Assembly (NCBI GenBank): GCA_964017125.1
Contig: OZ024908.1
Span: forward strand, 79,982,919-80,046,918
Source of the DNA: Flabesymbios commensalis
Taxonomy: Eukaryota > Annelida > Polychaeta > Terebellida > Flabelligeridae
DNA: 64,000 bases
Direction: 5' to 3'
The notes under the pieces were generated by a model. The model was given only the letters and a program-made list of their open reading frames with translations. It was not told the origin of the DNA and made no database searches. This document shows, in pieces, positions 34,441-44,769 of the stretch (position 1 is the stretch's first letter; each line of letters starts with the position of its first letter). The translations under genes were made by a program, and so were the position numbers.

Positions 34441-34507
34441 CAATTATAACTGCTAGTTCAATGTTAAAATATAGAATTTGAAAGGTTCTACTGTTCATAT
34501 CAAGCAC

Positions 34508-34570
34508 CCAATGTTGGTGTAATGCTTAGCAACTCTCTGCGACGCTGGCCCCACATTGAAACAGCATTGG
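34508..34570. mobile_element. Mini-MITE core
   Basis: CCAATGTTGGTGTAATGCTT, then CTCTGCGACGCTGGCCCCAC, then ATTGAAACAGCATTGG. It lies 70 bases from the previous copy. Confidence 0.5.
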
Positions 34571-34945
34571 ATATAGGCCTCTGTGTTTTAATTGATTAAA
34601 ATGTGGAGAATGCTCAAAGGGTCGGTCGTGTCGCCTCTAACAAAGGGCCCCTATTTAATAGTCAAGATTAATTCATGGGCTTCTCCCGACATGTAAATCA
34701 TTGGATCCTTAAGAAATCCGAAAGATCATGATGTATGACTTAGAAATGTCATAGCACACCTCCCCAAAACCTAAGGATCATTTTGCCAAGATTTGAAGTC
34801 GATTGGATAAAAACTCAGGGAGTATAGGCCCGGACATAGAATAATAAAAGTGTTAAGATCCATACAAAACTTAATATATTAGGACCAAAAGGTCCAAACA
34901 TAATACTACTACTACCACTACTACCACTATGAGTAGATCTCACTG
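34571..34945. other. Intergenic up to the hAT element
   Basis: Nothing coding. A short (ACTACTACC)n-like patch lies at 34903-34930. Confidence 0.4.
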
Positions 34946-36682
34946 CATGGTTGGCAAAAACCCGGGTAATATTAATATTACCCGGCCCACCCGGGCAATA
35001 ATGGGCAATATGGATAAATACGGGTTTTAATGGGCAATAATGGGCAAAATTGGACGGCTGCCTATATTCTCCATTTTATACATTTCTTAATTCAGACCCC
35101 CTGATCACTATGTTCGCTTTATTTACATTAAAAATAATAATTTAATATCAGTCACGATGTCTTTTTATTTTTATTTTTTATATATATAATTGATATTAAA
35201 AACTACGTATTTTATTATTTTAATTGAAATCTGTGGAGGGAATATAAGTGATTTATGGCATAAATTAACTCAACGACATGTTGTTTTCATGTGTACACAC
35301 ACACTGCAGCTGTCATGAACCCTTTGAGGCTGGTATTCTCGGTTATTATATCTAATATAATTTCTTATATAATTTAATTTCTTATGAAATATAATTTATT
35401 ATTAGATAAAGAAATAGGCCTACACTGCCGCTAATATATGATTTTGTCAAAGTATTTGTCATAAACTGGGAAAGGAGGAACACAACGGCAGGCTTTTAAA
35501 TAATATAAATACGAACCCTAGACCACAAACGCTAATTCCCCTGTCGCATGTCGCCTTCTGAGATCAAAGGTGCATGTTCAGCATCGACAATGGTAGTTTC
35601 TTTTTCTTACAAACACGATACATCTACATTGAATCAACGTCGACTTAACGTTGTTTTATAGTCTGCGATGCTGGCGGGAGAATAAAACAACATTGGGTCA
35701 AAATATAGTGCACAGTGGGTATTCACCCAATGCCGGCCGTATTATGTGTTTCTCAGGCGCGCTGCAATCACACCTCTTGTCAATAGAAAGTTTACCGTCT
35801 GGAGGCGTCTACACATCACGTAACCATAATCCCAGCTACGGAGAGGACGTCTCTCTGATTGCGTAGGCTTGTGCAGTACATCACTGACTGTTTTTTCTTG
35901 TCTAAAAAATATCCGTATGAGTTTTTTTTAAATTGATTTGTAAGTTTTACTGAAAGGCACTGTAAATCGATACAAAATATTTAAATTCAGCACTAAAACT
36001 ATCGAATTGCACATTTAGAACCCAAATGATTTCATGGTACGAGCAGTCGTGCATGGCCGCATTGTATTCAGTGCCCAAGAGACTACACAATTTTAAATTT
36101 AATGTTGAGATTATCTATGAGAAACACATTTAGTACATTCGACTAGCCCTCCCTTTTAACAAGTAAAAGAATATCCTTAATTACCTTTTTACGATTGATT
36201 TATACATTTATTTCACTGTTAGGCACTGTAGATCGATACCAATTATTTAAATATAGCACTAAAACTGACGAATTGCACATTTAGAATCCAACTGGTTTCA
36301 TGGTATGAGCAGTCGTGCGGGGCACGTATTCAGTACTCAAGAAATTTAGTGGTGATATTATCTATGAAAAATAAATTGAGTACATGCAACTAAACCTCCC
36401 TTATAAGAAGTTATTATGATTTTTAAACAATCAATTCGAATAATATTAATTTAAGGTATGAACATTAATTACATCTATTCTGATGACCTTGCGAGTAAAG
36501 TGTTTTGACAATATTGTTTTTACTTTTCACTTTGTGATATTCTAGTATCTTTTATTTTTTATTATTGCCAATTATTGCCCATTATTGCCCACTTTGGCTA
36601 AAAAAGCATTATTGCCCAGCCCGGGTTTTCCCGGGTTTTCCCGGGGTGGGAAAACCCGGGCCGGGCAATATTGCCAACCCTG
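34946..36682. mobile_element. hAT element, 1737 bases, with perfect 8-base target duplication
   Basis: Left end CATGGTTGGCAA, right end TTGCCAACCCTG (one mismatch from a perfect CAGGGTTGGCAA). TCTCACTG abuts both ends (34938-34945 and 36683-36690), the 8-base duplication expected of hAT. Subterminal sequence is rich in ACCCGGG, GGGCAATAATGGGCAATA and complements (34969-35055 and 36565-36675). The interior holds a diverged internal duplication of about 270 bases (GGCACTGTAAATCGATAC near 35956 and GGCACTGTAGATCGATAC near 36221) and a mini-MITE at 35611-35700. No transposase frame is visible, so it is non-autonomous. Confidence 0.88.
35611..35700. mobile_element. Mini-MITE nested in the hAT element
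   Basis: AAACACGATACATCTACATTG, TTGTTTTATAGTCTGCGATG, CTGGCGGGAGAATAAAACAA, CATTGGGTCA. The left end reads as a worn CAGCAAACACGA. Confidence 0.55.
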
Positions 36683-36690
36683 TCTCACTG

Positions 36691-37059
36691 CATTGAAATT
36701 GTAAATTTTAAAGTCGTATTGTTCCTTTAAATGCATCTCACTACTGTAAGTGTTTACATTAGCCTCTTTTAAAGGTTGAACGTGACTTCAAACAGCACAA
36801 CTCTAATCATCCAAAATCAAACAATAATCGCTTTTAAATCAAAAGTAAAAAAATAGGTCAAAGGTTATAACCCCCAAAGGCACATCTACAACCACCCCTA
36901 GGGGATGTATTTGTGCAGTATGAAAACAATCCAGCAAACGCTTTCTGCTTTCAACACTACTCTAATCTAATATTTGATGTAATCATAGCAATTGCACATT
37001 GTGTATCGCGATGGAAAAATTCAATTCTATAGTATGACATAGACAGTTAAAATAAAAAA
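36691..37059. other. Flank of the hAT element, no gene seen
   Basis: No coding signal and no obvious repeat ends. Confidence 0.4.
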
Positions 37060-37640
37060 ACAAAAGACTAACTGTTTTATTATGTTTGAAAATATACACC
37101 AACCTGTTTGTGGGTTGCCAAGCTGGTTTCCACTTGCCCAGGCGATTGTCTTCCCTCTGGTGTTGACTTTCACTCCAGACTGACGACAAGATTAAAGTAG
37201 TCATGGCCCTTTTCATGTTTTATTTTATTTTTTAATCTCATTAAAAGCTATCTAATCAGTCTAGATAACAGTCTCTGTCTTGAGAAATATCCAGAGGCAG
37301 TTGACCAGCCGTCATGATGACCAGCCGGTGTAGCTGACTAGCCGGTGTAGCTGACTAGTGGTGTAGGTGACTAGGCGGTATAGCTAGATCACCAAACTCA
37401 CTTAACGGCAGATGTCGTCAGGTAAACTCTGATTACGCCATCTTCAGCAACAAGAAGCACTGTGACAAGATGGGCGGAGAGAGACAGAAGTTTTATAGCA
37501 AATATACTGGTTAAGAACGCCTACCAGCAGATCATGTGATACACTTATGTATTACAATGCGGCTATACGGACTGATAGTAACCAGGTGGTAATATATGTA
37601 TGCGGCATCGTCGGGGAAGTGGTAGCGATTTTATACAGTT
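37060..37640. repeat. Dispersed repeat, copy C
   Basis: CTGTTTTATTATGTTTGAAA, CTGTTTGTGGGTTGCCAAG, CACTTTCACTCCAGACTGAC, TAGCTGACTAGCCGGTGTAG (a short internal tandem), ACCAAACTCACTTAACGGCA, CATCTTCAGCAACAAGAAGC and GCGGCATCGTCGG follow the order of copies A and B. Confidence 0.7.
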
Positions 37641-38043
37641 CAAGATTGTTAGTCTCCGAGTCAATTCACAATTTGTGGTGCACCTTGCTTTGTGGTCCGT
37701 TCAACGTTTTTTTTGTATTTTGTATCTCCATAAAGCTTGGATCGTGAACGTGGGTTATGCCCCCCCCCCCCCGCACTTGGTCGTTTTGGTCTATTTTGTT
37801 TTATAAAATTGAGGACCTTCGTTACGAAAAAACACATTTTCGGAATTAAACAATATTTTAATAGTTTAAACAATATTTTATTAGCCAATACAAGTTTGTA
37901 ATACATTGGCTTCGTTCGAAAACAAAGAAAGTGAGTGATGCTTGCGGAGTTGTGGTGTGTATACTGTGAGCGGGTAGTAAATCTCTTTGACTGAACCAGA
38001 TGATGTTATAAAACAAATACGTATATGTCATATTATATCATAG

Positions 38044-38120
38044 GATCAGCGGGGTTCGAGCCCGGGACGCATGCATGACTGGCGAGGCAGTCAGGTGCTC
38101 TACCACAGCGCCACGTCCCC
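38044..38120 (-). other. tRNA-like sequence (SINE head or tRNA pseudogene)
   Basis: Minus strand begins GGGGACGTGGCGCTGTGGTA with GAGC next (D-arm/box A). A GACTG/CAGTC stem leaves only a six-base loop. CGGGCTCGAACCCCG (T-arm/box B) follows. The 3' side does not pair with the GGGGACG acceptor strand, so an active tRNA is unlikely. Confidence 0.55.
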
Positions 38121-38396
38121 TTCTCTTAAGCAATTAAGTTGGTATCTATGCATACATATATATATATAGTCTAGAAGGATCATAAAATTACCACAGACAT
38201 TTACCACAGAGCTATAAATTGAAATTACTGATATATTTTGACCAATGATTTGAACGCATCAGTTATGACCCGGGGGAGGGGGGGGGGGGGTGGTAGTATT
38301 GGATGAAGCAATGAAGCAATTAAGATGTAGGCCTACACCCTAGCAAACGAGGATTGCAGTTGTGCAAATATCACATGGGCAATGTCTGGCTTTTAA

Positions 38397-40127
38397 CCCT
38401 TAACCCGCTAAATTAAATAATTTAATTTTTCACCCACTTGGTAAGATGGTGAAAATTATTTTTTTTACTAATTATTTGTTTAATTTAACACCACACATTT
38501 GCAAATCTTGATATTTAAACACACGTTTTATTCCCAAAGGTATGGAGCTGTATTCGGGTCAAATTCGACGCAAACTTTCGTTCTGATTTAATGACATACG
38601 TTTTAATTGACGCATTTGTAATGTTGGCATTGCTGCTTATCTCATCTTAACCGACACACTTGTGGTCTTCTTTAGTTGCTTAAGTTAATTGAACCTTAAT
38701 CTCATTTTAATTGACATGCCTATAGTCTTCTTTACGGCTATGCAAGTTAATTGAACGCGTCCCGTTCTTCTTGACTGTCTGACGTTCAAATGTGATTGGC
38801 ATTGCTGTTGACGGAGACTCATTTTAGTTGAATCATCTGCGTTTTAACCGACTAAGAACGAACGCTAGACTACAAAAAAGGCTAAATAATGAGGTTCCAG
38901 TAGCTGAGTAGATCTACCGGTGGGCCCTATAGTTGTTATTGTACTCAGCTTTAAGCCACCCAGAGTATTGTACACACATAATCTAGCAGACATTTTTCGG
39001 AGGTAAACTTTATAGTATAAAATAACGAAAAAAAGATACTGTGATGCAGGTTGTGGTGGTGGGCGAAAATATATATTAGTCTAATTAAGCTTGAGAGATG
39101 TACTACTACTATATCTGTTTAGTCTACGTTTAATATATTACGAATAGTAATCATTAATGTTATTTATGTCATTTATATTAACCATAACATATATTTTACG
39201 GCTATCTGATTTAGTGATTATCTCCTGGTTTATACCCAGCTGTCGATAATAGGGGATTTTATATGTTAAAAGTCCATTGAAAGCACGTCATTAAGTGAAA
39301 ATGGGACGAAATGACGGTGAGGGTGGGTTTAATCCACGAGATTGTCTATTTTACAACAATATTAGAAACAGTGATCAATGTATGTAATAACTGAAGAATG
39401 GCATCAATAAATAAACATTAATATTCATCATTTTGTTGTTGAGCATTATTTACCATGTTGACAGACCATAATTCTCCTCCACTCTCCAGATGGCGCTGTT
39501 GCCGGCGAAGAACAAGTGTAAACCACATGTCGAACCCCACAATTATTATTCGCCAGAATGTGACCTTGGGACAGATCACATTAAGGCCAAGTTATCTCCA
39601 CGTGTTTTATGTAGAGCTGTAAACACTGCGCTAAATTGGATGCGCGTTCGTTCTCAGTCGGCTAAAACACAGATTACTCAACTAACATGATTCCCTGTCA
39701 ACAGCAATGCCAATCACAGTTGAACGTTAGACAGTCAAGAAGAACGGGACGCGTTCAATTAACTTGTATAGCCGTAAAGCAGACTACAGGCATGTCAATT
39801 AAAATGAGATTACGGCTCAATTAGCTTATGCAACTAAAGAAGTCCACAAGTGTGTCGATTAAGATGAGGTACGCAACATTACAAATGCGTCAATTAAAAC
39901 GTATGTCATTAAAGAAGAACGAGAGTTGCAAAATTAAAATGAGATTGCTGTTCAATCAACTTATGTAACTGTAAAGAAGACCACAATCGTGTCGGTTAAG
40001 ATGAGATAAGCAACAATGCCAACATTACAAATGCGTCAATTAAAACGTATGCCATTAAATCAGAACGAGAGTTTGACTCGAACGTCTTCCTGGCAGTTTT
40101 GACCCGAATACAGCTCCATACAAAGGG
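38397..40127. mobile_element. TTAA-type MITE split by a foldback element
   Basis: The left end TTAA-CCCTTAACCCGC lies at 38393-38408. The body (CACCCACTTGGTAAGATGGTG, then CATTTGCAAATCTTGA and TTTAAACACACGTTTTATTCCC) matches the outer half of the copy at 59716-59948. Its right terminus, AAAGGG-TCAA, is at 40122-40131, beyond the 1.58-kb insertion. Part of it is visible again just after the assembly gap at 60581. Confidence 0.65.
38541..40120. mobile_element. Foldback element with long inverted arms
   Basis: Ends are TATGGAGCTGTATTCGGGTC and its exact complement; CAAAGG flanks both sides (38535-38540 and 40121-40126). The left arm runs to about 38875. The right arm (about 39640-40120) matches it in reverse but carries one extra internal segment of about 125 bases. 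Both arms are built of units of about 65 bases with ATCTCATTTTAATTGACA and AAGTTAATTGAAC. The unrelated centre (38876-39640) has no recognisable ORF. The copy at 60.6 kb lacks it. Confidence 0.85.
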
Positions 40128-40198
40128 TCAATGTCTTCAAACAGGCGACTGATGGCACTTTTATATCGCGACTAAGTCTATGTCATAAATAACGTTAA

Positions 40199-40413
40199 CC
40201 CTTTAACCGCCAAATTATTCAATCTGAATTTTCACCAACTTGAAGTTGTGTCTCGCTGACGCGATCCACAACTTCTAGTGAGTGAAAATTATTCAGATTT
40301 GACAAAATGAGGTCATCTGTTTTCAAATATTGCTGATTTATGTCACAAGGTGGTACTTAATGTGCTGATAAAAAAATAAAACCCGAATATATGCGACACC
40401 GGCGGTTAAAGGG
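40199..40413. mobile_element. TTAA-type MITE, intact-looking, 215 bases
   Basis: TTAA on both sides (40195-40198 and 40414-40417). Ends are CCCTTTAACCGCC and GGCGGTTAAAGGG, perfect complements over 13 bases. Hairpin arms ACTTGAAGTTGTG and CACAACTTCTAGT surround TCTCGCTGACGCGATC. Best example of the family here. Confidence 0.88.
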
Positions 40414-40999
40414 TTAAAGAATACATGGGTTTTCAATATTAAAGAAAGACAATTTTATGCTGCATGAATATTCATGTTGCTTCAGCACTGAGCCAACACC
40501 GGAACGTTTAGCACACCTTGCCATTTGACACTGCGTGATAATCTGATCAGAGAGGCGCCATCTGAACGAGTGGTATAGATAACTGATTCTGTGATCGGAT
40601 GTTATGTATAGTTATCACAAGATTCAGATATTAGGGATCCACCAGAATATCCGTTTGTCAATTAGGACCCTACGTGAAGATGAGAGTTCTGTGAAACAAA
40701 ATATTATTATCGCCTGCAAGGTGAGCTACCCTAAGACCTCTATATCGTGTTAACACTGGTTAAGAGACATCGAAATATAATATGTACCCGGAGTATGATG
40801 TAAACAGCTTGAAGCTAAGTAGGAGTGAGTGATACAAAAATTATGTAACGCTTCCGACATCAGGATGTGCTGGGCATATCAACACAAAAGGAAAATCAAC
40901 TTCATTTATGACATCAAACCTACATACTGCTCACGAAGATTATCAACATTATGCATTTCTGCTCTCAAGTATAGGCACGTAGGTCTAACAAAAGGCGGG

Positions 41000-41661
41000 A
41001 GCCCTGGTGCCGTGGTTAAAACTGACTGCTTTTTCCTGTCTGCCTGCTATGTTCTGCCTGCTTGTAAAGTCGGAGATCGCGGGTTTGAACCCCACTCTGG
41101 CCTTCAAGTTTCAAAAAAATGTTTCTTCCCCGCTCACTCGTCAAAATTCAACATTGTGGGGAGACACCGTGACCGAGAGGTAGCGTGCTCGGCCTTAGAC
41201 CGCCACGGCCCGAATTTCGAATCCTGTGTCTGGAGGGCAGTGTCATCTCACCATCATCAGGAGGTTATCCTGGCCAAGTTTAGCATATATGTATACACAT
41301 AGGTCACCTAAAACCGCATTCCATTCATTCATTCATTCATTCATTCATTCATTCATTCATTCATTCATTCATTCATTCATTCATTCATTCATTCATTCAT
41401 TCATTCATTCATTCATTCATTCATTCATTCATTCATTCATTCATTCATGCATTCATTCATTCATTCATATATTCATTCGTTCGTTCGTTCATTCATTCAC
41501 TCGTTTGTTCGTTTGTTCATTCGTTCATTAATTAATTATTTAATTAATTATTTAATTAATTAATTAATTAATTAATTAATTAATTCATTTATTCATTCAT
41601 TCATTCATTCATTCATTCATTCATTCATTCATTCATTCATTCATTCATTCATTCATTCATA
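41000..41661 (+). mobile_element. Dimeric tRNA-like SINE with ATTC/TTAA tail
   Basis: First module: box A-like CCTGGTGCCGTGGTTAAA (41003) and box B GGTTTGAACCC (41082-41092). Linker: AAAATGTTTCTTCCCC. Second module: box A-like TGACCGAGAGG (41170-41180) and box B-like ATTTCGAATCC (about 41214). Then CAGGAGGTTATCCTGGCCAA and CACCTAAAACCGCATTC lead into (ATTC)n (about 41318-41520), (TTAA)n (about 41527-41585) and (ATTC)n (to 41661). Two RNA polymerase III-type promoters in one element is unusual. Confidence 0.7.
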
Positions 41662-43260
41662 CTTTAAACGTGTCAAAATTATTGAAATAATGATGCAGGT
41701 GGCATGTTGGGCCAATATGGATCATAAACATGTTATTCAAGATATAAAATATGAAAAATGTGATCATTTAATCTAAATCCTTAGATTTATAGCAGGCAAG
41801 ATATTTCACGTTGTTCTGGTTCATTCACACTGGATTTAGGATGTTATTAAAAATAAAACTTTGCTGGTAGTAAGAATATAAATATTGACGCATGTTCTAC
41901 AGAGGGCAGATGCTAAATAATTATGTCAACAACCATCATACAAGAATAGATAATATACTCACATACTTTTAAAAATTAAAATCACTTAAATATCATTATT
42001 ATTTTCTGAAAATCGCTAAATCGACTATAAAAAAATCATTTGATGTATTAGAAGTCAAACTGGTAGCTGCAATCGCTTCCTGGTGTTCAAAAACATAAGT
42101 GATCATACATCGCAAAACTTTAAAAATTCAATTATCGCTATCGATCGCGATAATGAAAAGTAGTCTCCGTCAATTTCTCGAAATTGAACAAGAGTTTTGC
42201 TTGGGACTTTCCAGGAGTGCAAGCTGGGACCTATATCTACCATAATAAATCATAAAACCTTTGTTAGCAATTTGCTCAGTCGTATAGTAATTTAGAGCTG
42301 GTTTCCTCCAATCGAAATTAACAAATTTATCATTCCAAATATGAGCGCAGCCACATTCGCTTAAAGTATACGTCGTGTTCCCCAAGGCGAGCGCACAATA
42401 TTGTGGAGATACAAATAATATAACAGTTTATAGACACTGCATGACATTTTTAGCTGATCATTGAGTAGACTAACTTAACCCAGGATGTTATCATTCTTTA
42501 CTTTACCTCTAGTGAAATGGGATGGCGTCCACTCTCACCATATGCCATCATATTAGGAGTACTTTATTTTAAACAAAGTATCATTTTCGACAATTTCAAA
42601 TGTATTTTTTCTAAAATATCTTATTTTTTGAATCCACACACCTCACTGCTATACAGCATACTTGATCCAATAATCACAAGGCTCTGACACAGAGACCTGC
42701 ATTTTCAAATACATTATTTCAAATAGGATCTCTAGATTTCGCCAGCTTAAAAAGGGTTAGTTTTCATAGGCACTCAAAAAAATCGTCTCATGTTCATGAC
42801 ACCCGAGGTTGTCGGTAGACAGGGCGGGCGAGTGACGTTTTTACATAGTTTGCCGTGTACATAAGATGGAGGTCAGCGTGGCGACACAAGCTGAGCAAAC
42901 TTGTAATGACGGATACCTCAAGAGGCTGTTCATGTGCACAAAAATGGCAGATCGATTTACTAGAATAGAAATAACATACATTCAAGTAGCTCTACCCCTT
43001 ATTTAAAGCTGCGGGACGTTCTTAATAACATATTTAGGGTACCTCTATATAAGTCGTCAAAATAGGGTTTGCATTCCTATATTTTCAATGGGGGGGGGGG
43101 GGGGGGTTGGGGGTGCGTGGTAGGCATATGTAGCCCATCGCCTATATATCAAACCTACTTCAGAACGCCTACTAGTGGATCATGTGAGATACTTATGTAT
43201 TATTATATTATGTATTATTATAATGCGTCTATGGACTGATTTTATGTAGTATTCTGCTTT

Positions 43261-43328
43261 GCAAAGCTAAAACGTTGTAAATCTTTACTTGTAAAGTAAG
43301 CAGATACTGCTCTTTAGCTTTTCATGGC
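43261..43328. mobile_element. GCAGTATCTGC-type hairpin, one arm changed
   Basis: GCAAAGCTAAAACGTTGTAA, TTTACTTGTAAAGT and AAGCAGATACTGCTCTTTAGC. The left arm has lost GGCAGTA compared with 31483-31551. Confidence 0.5.
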
Positions 43329-43604
43329 AGCATAGGAGGTAATATATGCATACGGCATCGTCAGTGGGGGGGGGGGGAGGGGTGGCATCCCCGGCATTAA
43401 CGGCCAGCACCGGAACGCTTAGTACATCTTGCCATTTGATATATCACGGATCCGACATCTGAACGAGTGGTATAGATAACTAATTCTGTGATCGGAAGTT
43501 ATGTATAGTTATCACATAATTCAGAGATTAGGGATCCGACAGAATATCCGTTTGTCAATTAGGACCCCGCGTGAAGATGAGAGTTCCTTGAAGCAAAATA
43601 TTAA

Positions 43605-43994
43605 CCCTTGAAGCGCTATGTTAAATAATTGAAATTTTCACCCACTTAAAGTTGTGTCTCGCTACCGCGATCCACAACTTTAAGTGGGTAAAAATTACTC
43701 ATATTTGTTTAATGTGATACCAAACATATTTCAATTTTGATGTTTAGGCACACAGTTCGTTCCCAATACCGGCGATTTAACGGCTAACTGAATGAATTAA
43801 AAATGACTGTAGACGCCAGTTTCTGGAGTCTAAGTCGTTTCTCGCACTGTAAGAGTAAACATATTTATAATGGCCGTTATGACCCATAACATAGGTATTC
43901 AAATGAAGCGAGAAGAGCTAACTGAGACATTTATGATCCCATTTGGTATCCATGGCTTCTACAAAACCATCTCAGTGCTTTAGTGAGTTAAGTG
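43605..43994. mobile_element. TTAA-type insertion, 390 bases, composite
   Basis: TTAA at 43601-43604 and 43995-43998. The paralogous repeat at about 40700 (and 61180) reads straight through CAAAATATTATTATCGCCTG without it, giving an empty-site comparison. The left part has CCCTTGAAGCGC and the ACTTAAAGTTGTG/CACAACTTTAAGT hairpin around TCTCGCTACCGCGATC. The right part (from about 43800) has a GTAGACGCCAGTTTCTGGAG hairpin of the other subtype. It is probably two elements side by side. Confidence 0.8.
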
Positions 43995-44007
43995 TTAATA
44001 TCGCCCT

Positions 44008-44164
44008 GGGCCCGTATTCTCGTACAGGTTACGATATATCGTAGGCATCTGATTGGTCGAGATAGCAAGTTACGATATATCGTAGGCTTCTGATTGGTCG
44101 AGATGGCCATCTCGACCAATCAGATGCCTACGATATATCGTAACTTGTACGAGAATACGGGCCC
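44008..44164. mobile_element. 157-base GGGCCC-ended palindromic element
   Basis: Left end GGGCCCGTATTCTCGTACAG, right end its complement. In between, two direct copies of GTTACGATATATCGTAGGC, each followed by (A/T)TCTGATTGGTCGAGAT, face one inverted copy across a GGCC centre. The left arm is therefore duplicated once and the right arm is single. GGGCCC ends occur in some PIF/Harbinger-type elements, but I could not delimit a target duplication. Confidence 0.75.
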
Positions 44165-44575
44165 AGTAAGGTGAGCTACTCCACGATCCCTGTATCGTCC
44201 TAAGAGGCATCGAAATATAATATATAGAGAGGAGGATGTAAACAGGATGAGGCTAAATAAGAGAGAGTGATTGGAAAATTATGTAGCGCTTCCGACATCA
44301 GAATATGCTGGCATAGCAATACAAAATGAAATTTAACTTAATTTATGACATCAAAACTACATACCACCCACGGAACAATCAGGTACATTCACGTACTGGA
44401 CCAACAATGACAAGTGAGCCATTTGTTTCCACATAAAATCTATGATTAGGCCTCTGGATAAGAACTATGGGTATACGTTAATGGGTTGAAACGATTTTAT
44501 ATTGGTAGCAGAAGAAAATCTACACTTGAAATACTACTTTGCTGAATTTCTTGTTAAGATATACACGCCCGTTAA

Positions 44576-44769
44576 CCCTTTCAGCACGGGACCGACTTTA
44601 GACGTCAGATTCTGACGTTTAAAGTCGATCCCCGCGCTGATGGTCGTAGACTCATAACATAGGTATTCAAATGAAACGGGAAGAGCAACTGAGACATAAA
44701 TATTTTTTTTTAATTAAAAAAACCCTTCGGCCAATTGGTTTATATATAGAAATTTCGGCGTTTTAAGGC
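44576..44769. mobile_element. TTAA-type MITE, GACGTCAGATTCTGACGT subtype
   Basis: TTAA at 44572-44575 and 44770-44773. Left end CCCTTTCAGCACGGGACCG, then a hairpin CTTTAGACGTCAGATTCTG with its partner ACGTTTAAAG. The same core in reverse sits at the right end of 51547-51801. Confidence 0.7.

Larger units (their letters stand above)
40490..43383. repeat. 2.9-kb long repeat unit
   Basis: Begins with GCACCGGAAC(G)TTTAGCACACC and includes GTGAGCTACCCTAAGACCTC, a dimeric SINE with ATTC/TTAA tail and a long AT-rich block. It ends with the landmarks of the dispersed repeat (AGAACGCCTACTAGTGGATC, a G-run and GGCATCGTCAGTGGG). The next unit starts directly after it at 43384, and a further copy lies at 60.9-64 kb. 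Confidence 0.8.
43384..44400. repeat. Second, truncated 2.9-kb unit carrying insertions
   Basis: Follows 40490-40990 closely (GCACCGGAACGCTTAGTACA, GATAACTAATTCTGTGATCG, GGTGAGCTACTCCACGATCC, CTTCCGACATCAGAATATGC). It is interrupted by the TTAA-type insertion at 43605-43994 and the GGGCCC palindrome at 44008-44164. Confidence 0.8.

Noticed and set aside
38044-38120. A functional tRNA gene on the minus strand
   Set aside because: Box A and box B are good, but the acceptor strands do not pair and the anticodon loop has six bases, so a SINE head or pseudogene fits better.
41318-41530. Ser-Phe-Ile-His repeat frames
   Set aside because: Translation of the (ATTC)n SINE tail.
42794-42985. 63-codon frame present in both long-repeat copies (also 63445-63636)
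   Set aside because: The differences I can read between the copies are mostly amino-acid changing and no protein signature is visible; shared presence follows from the duplication.
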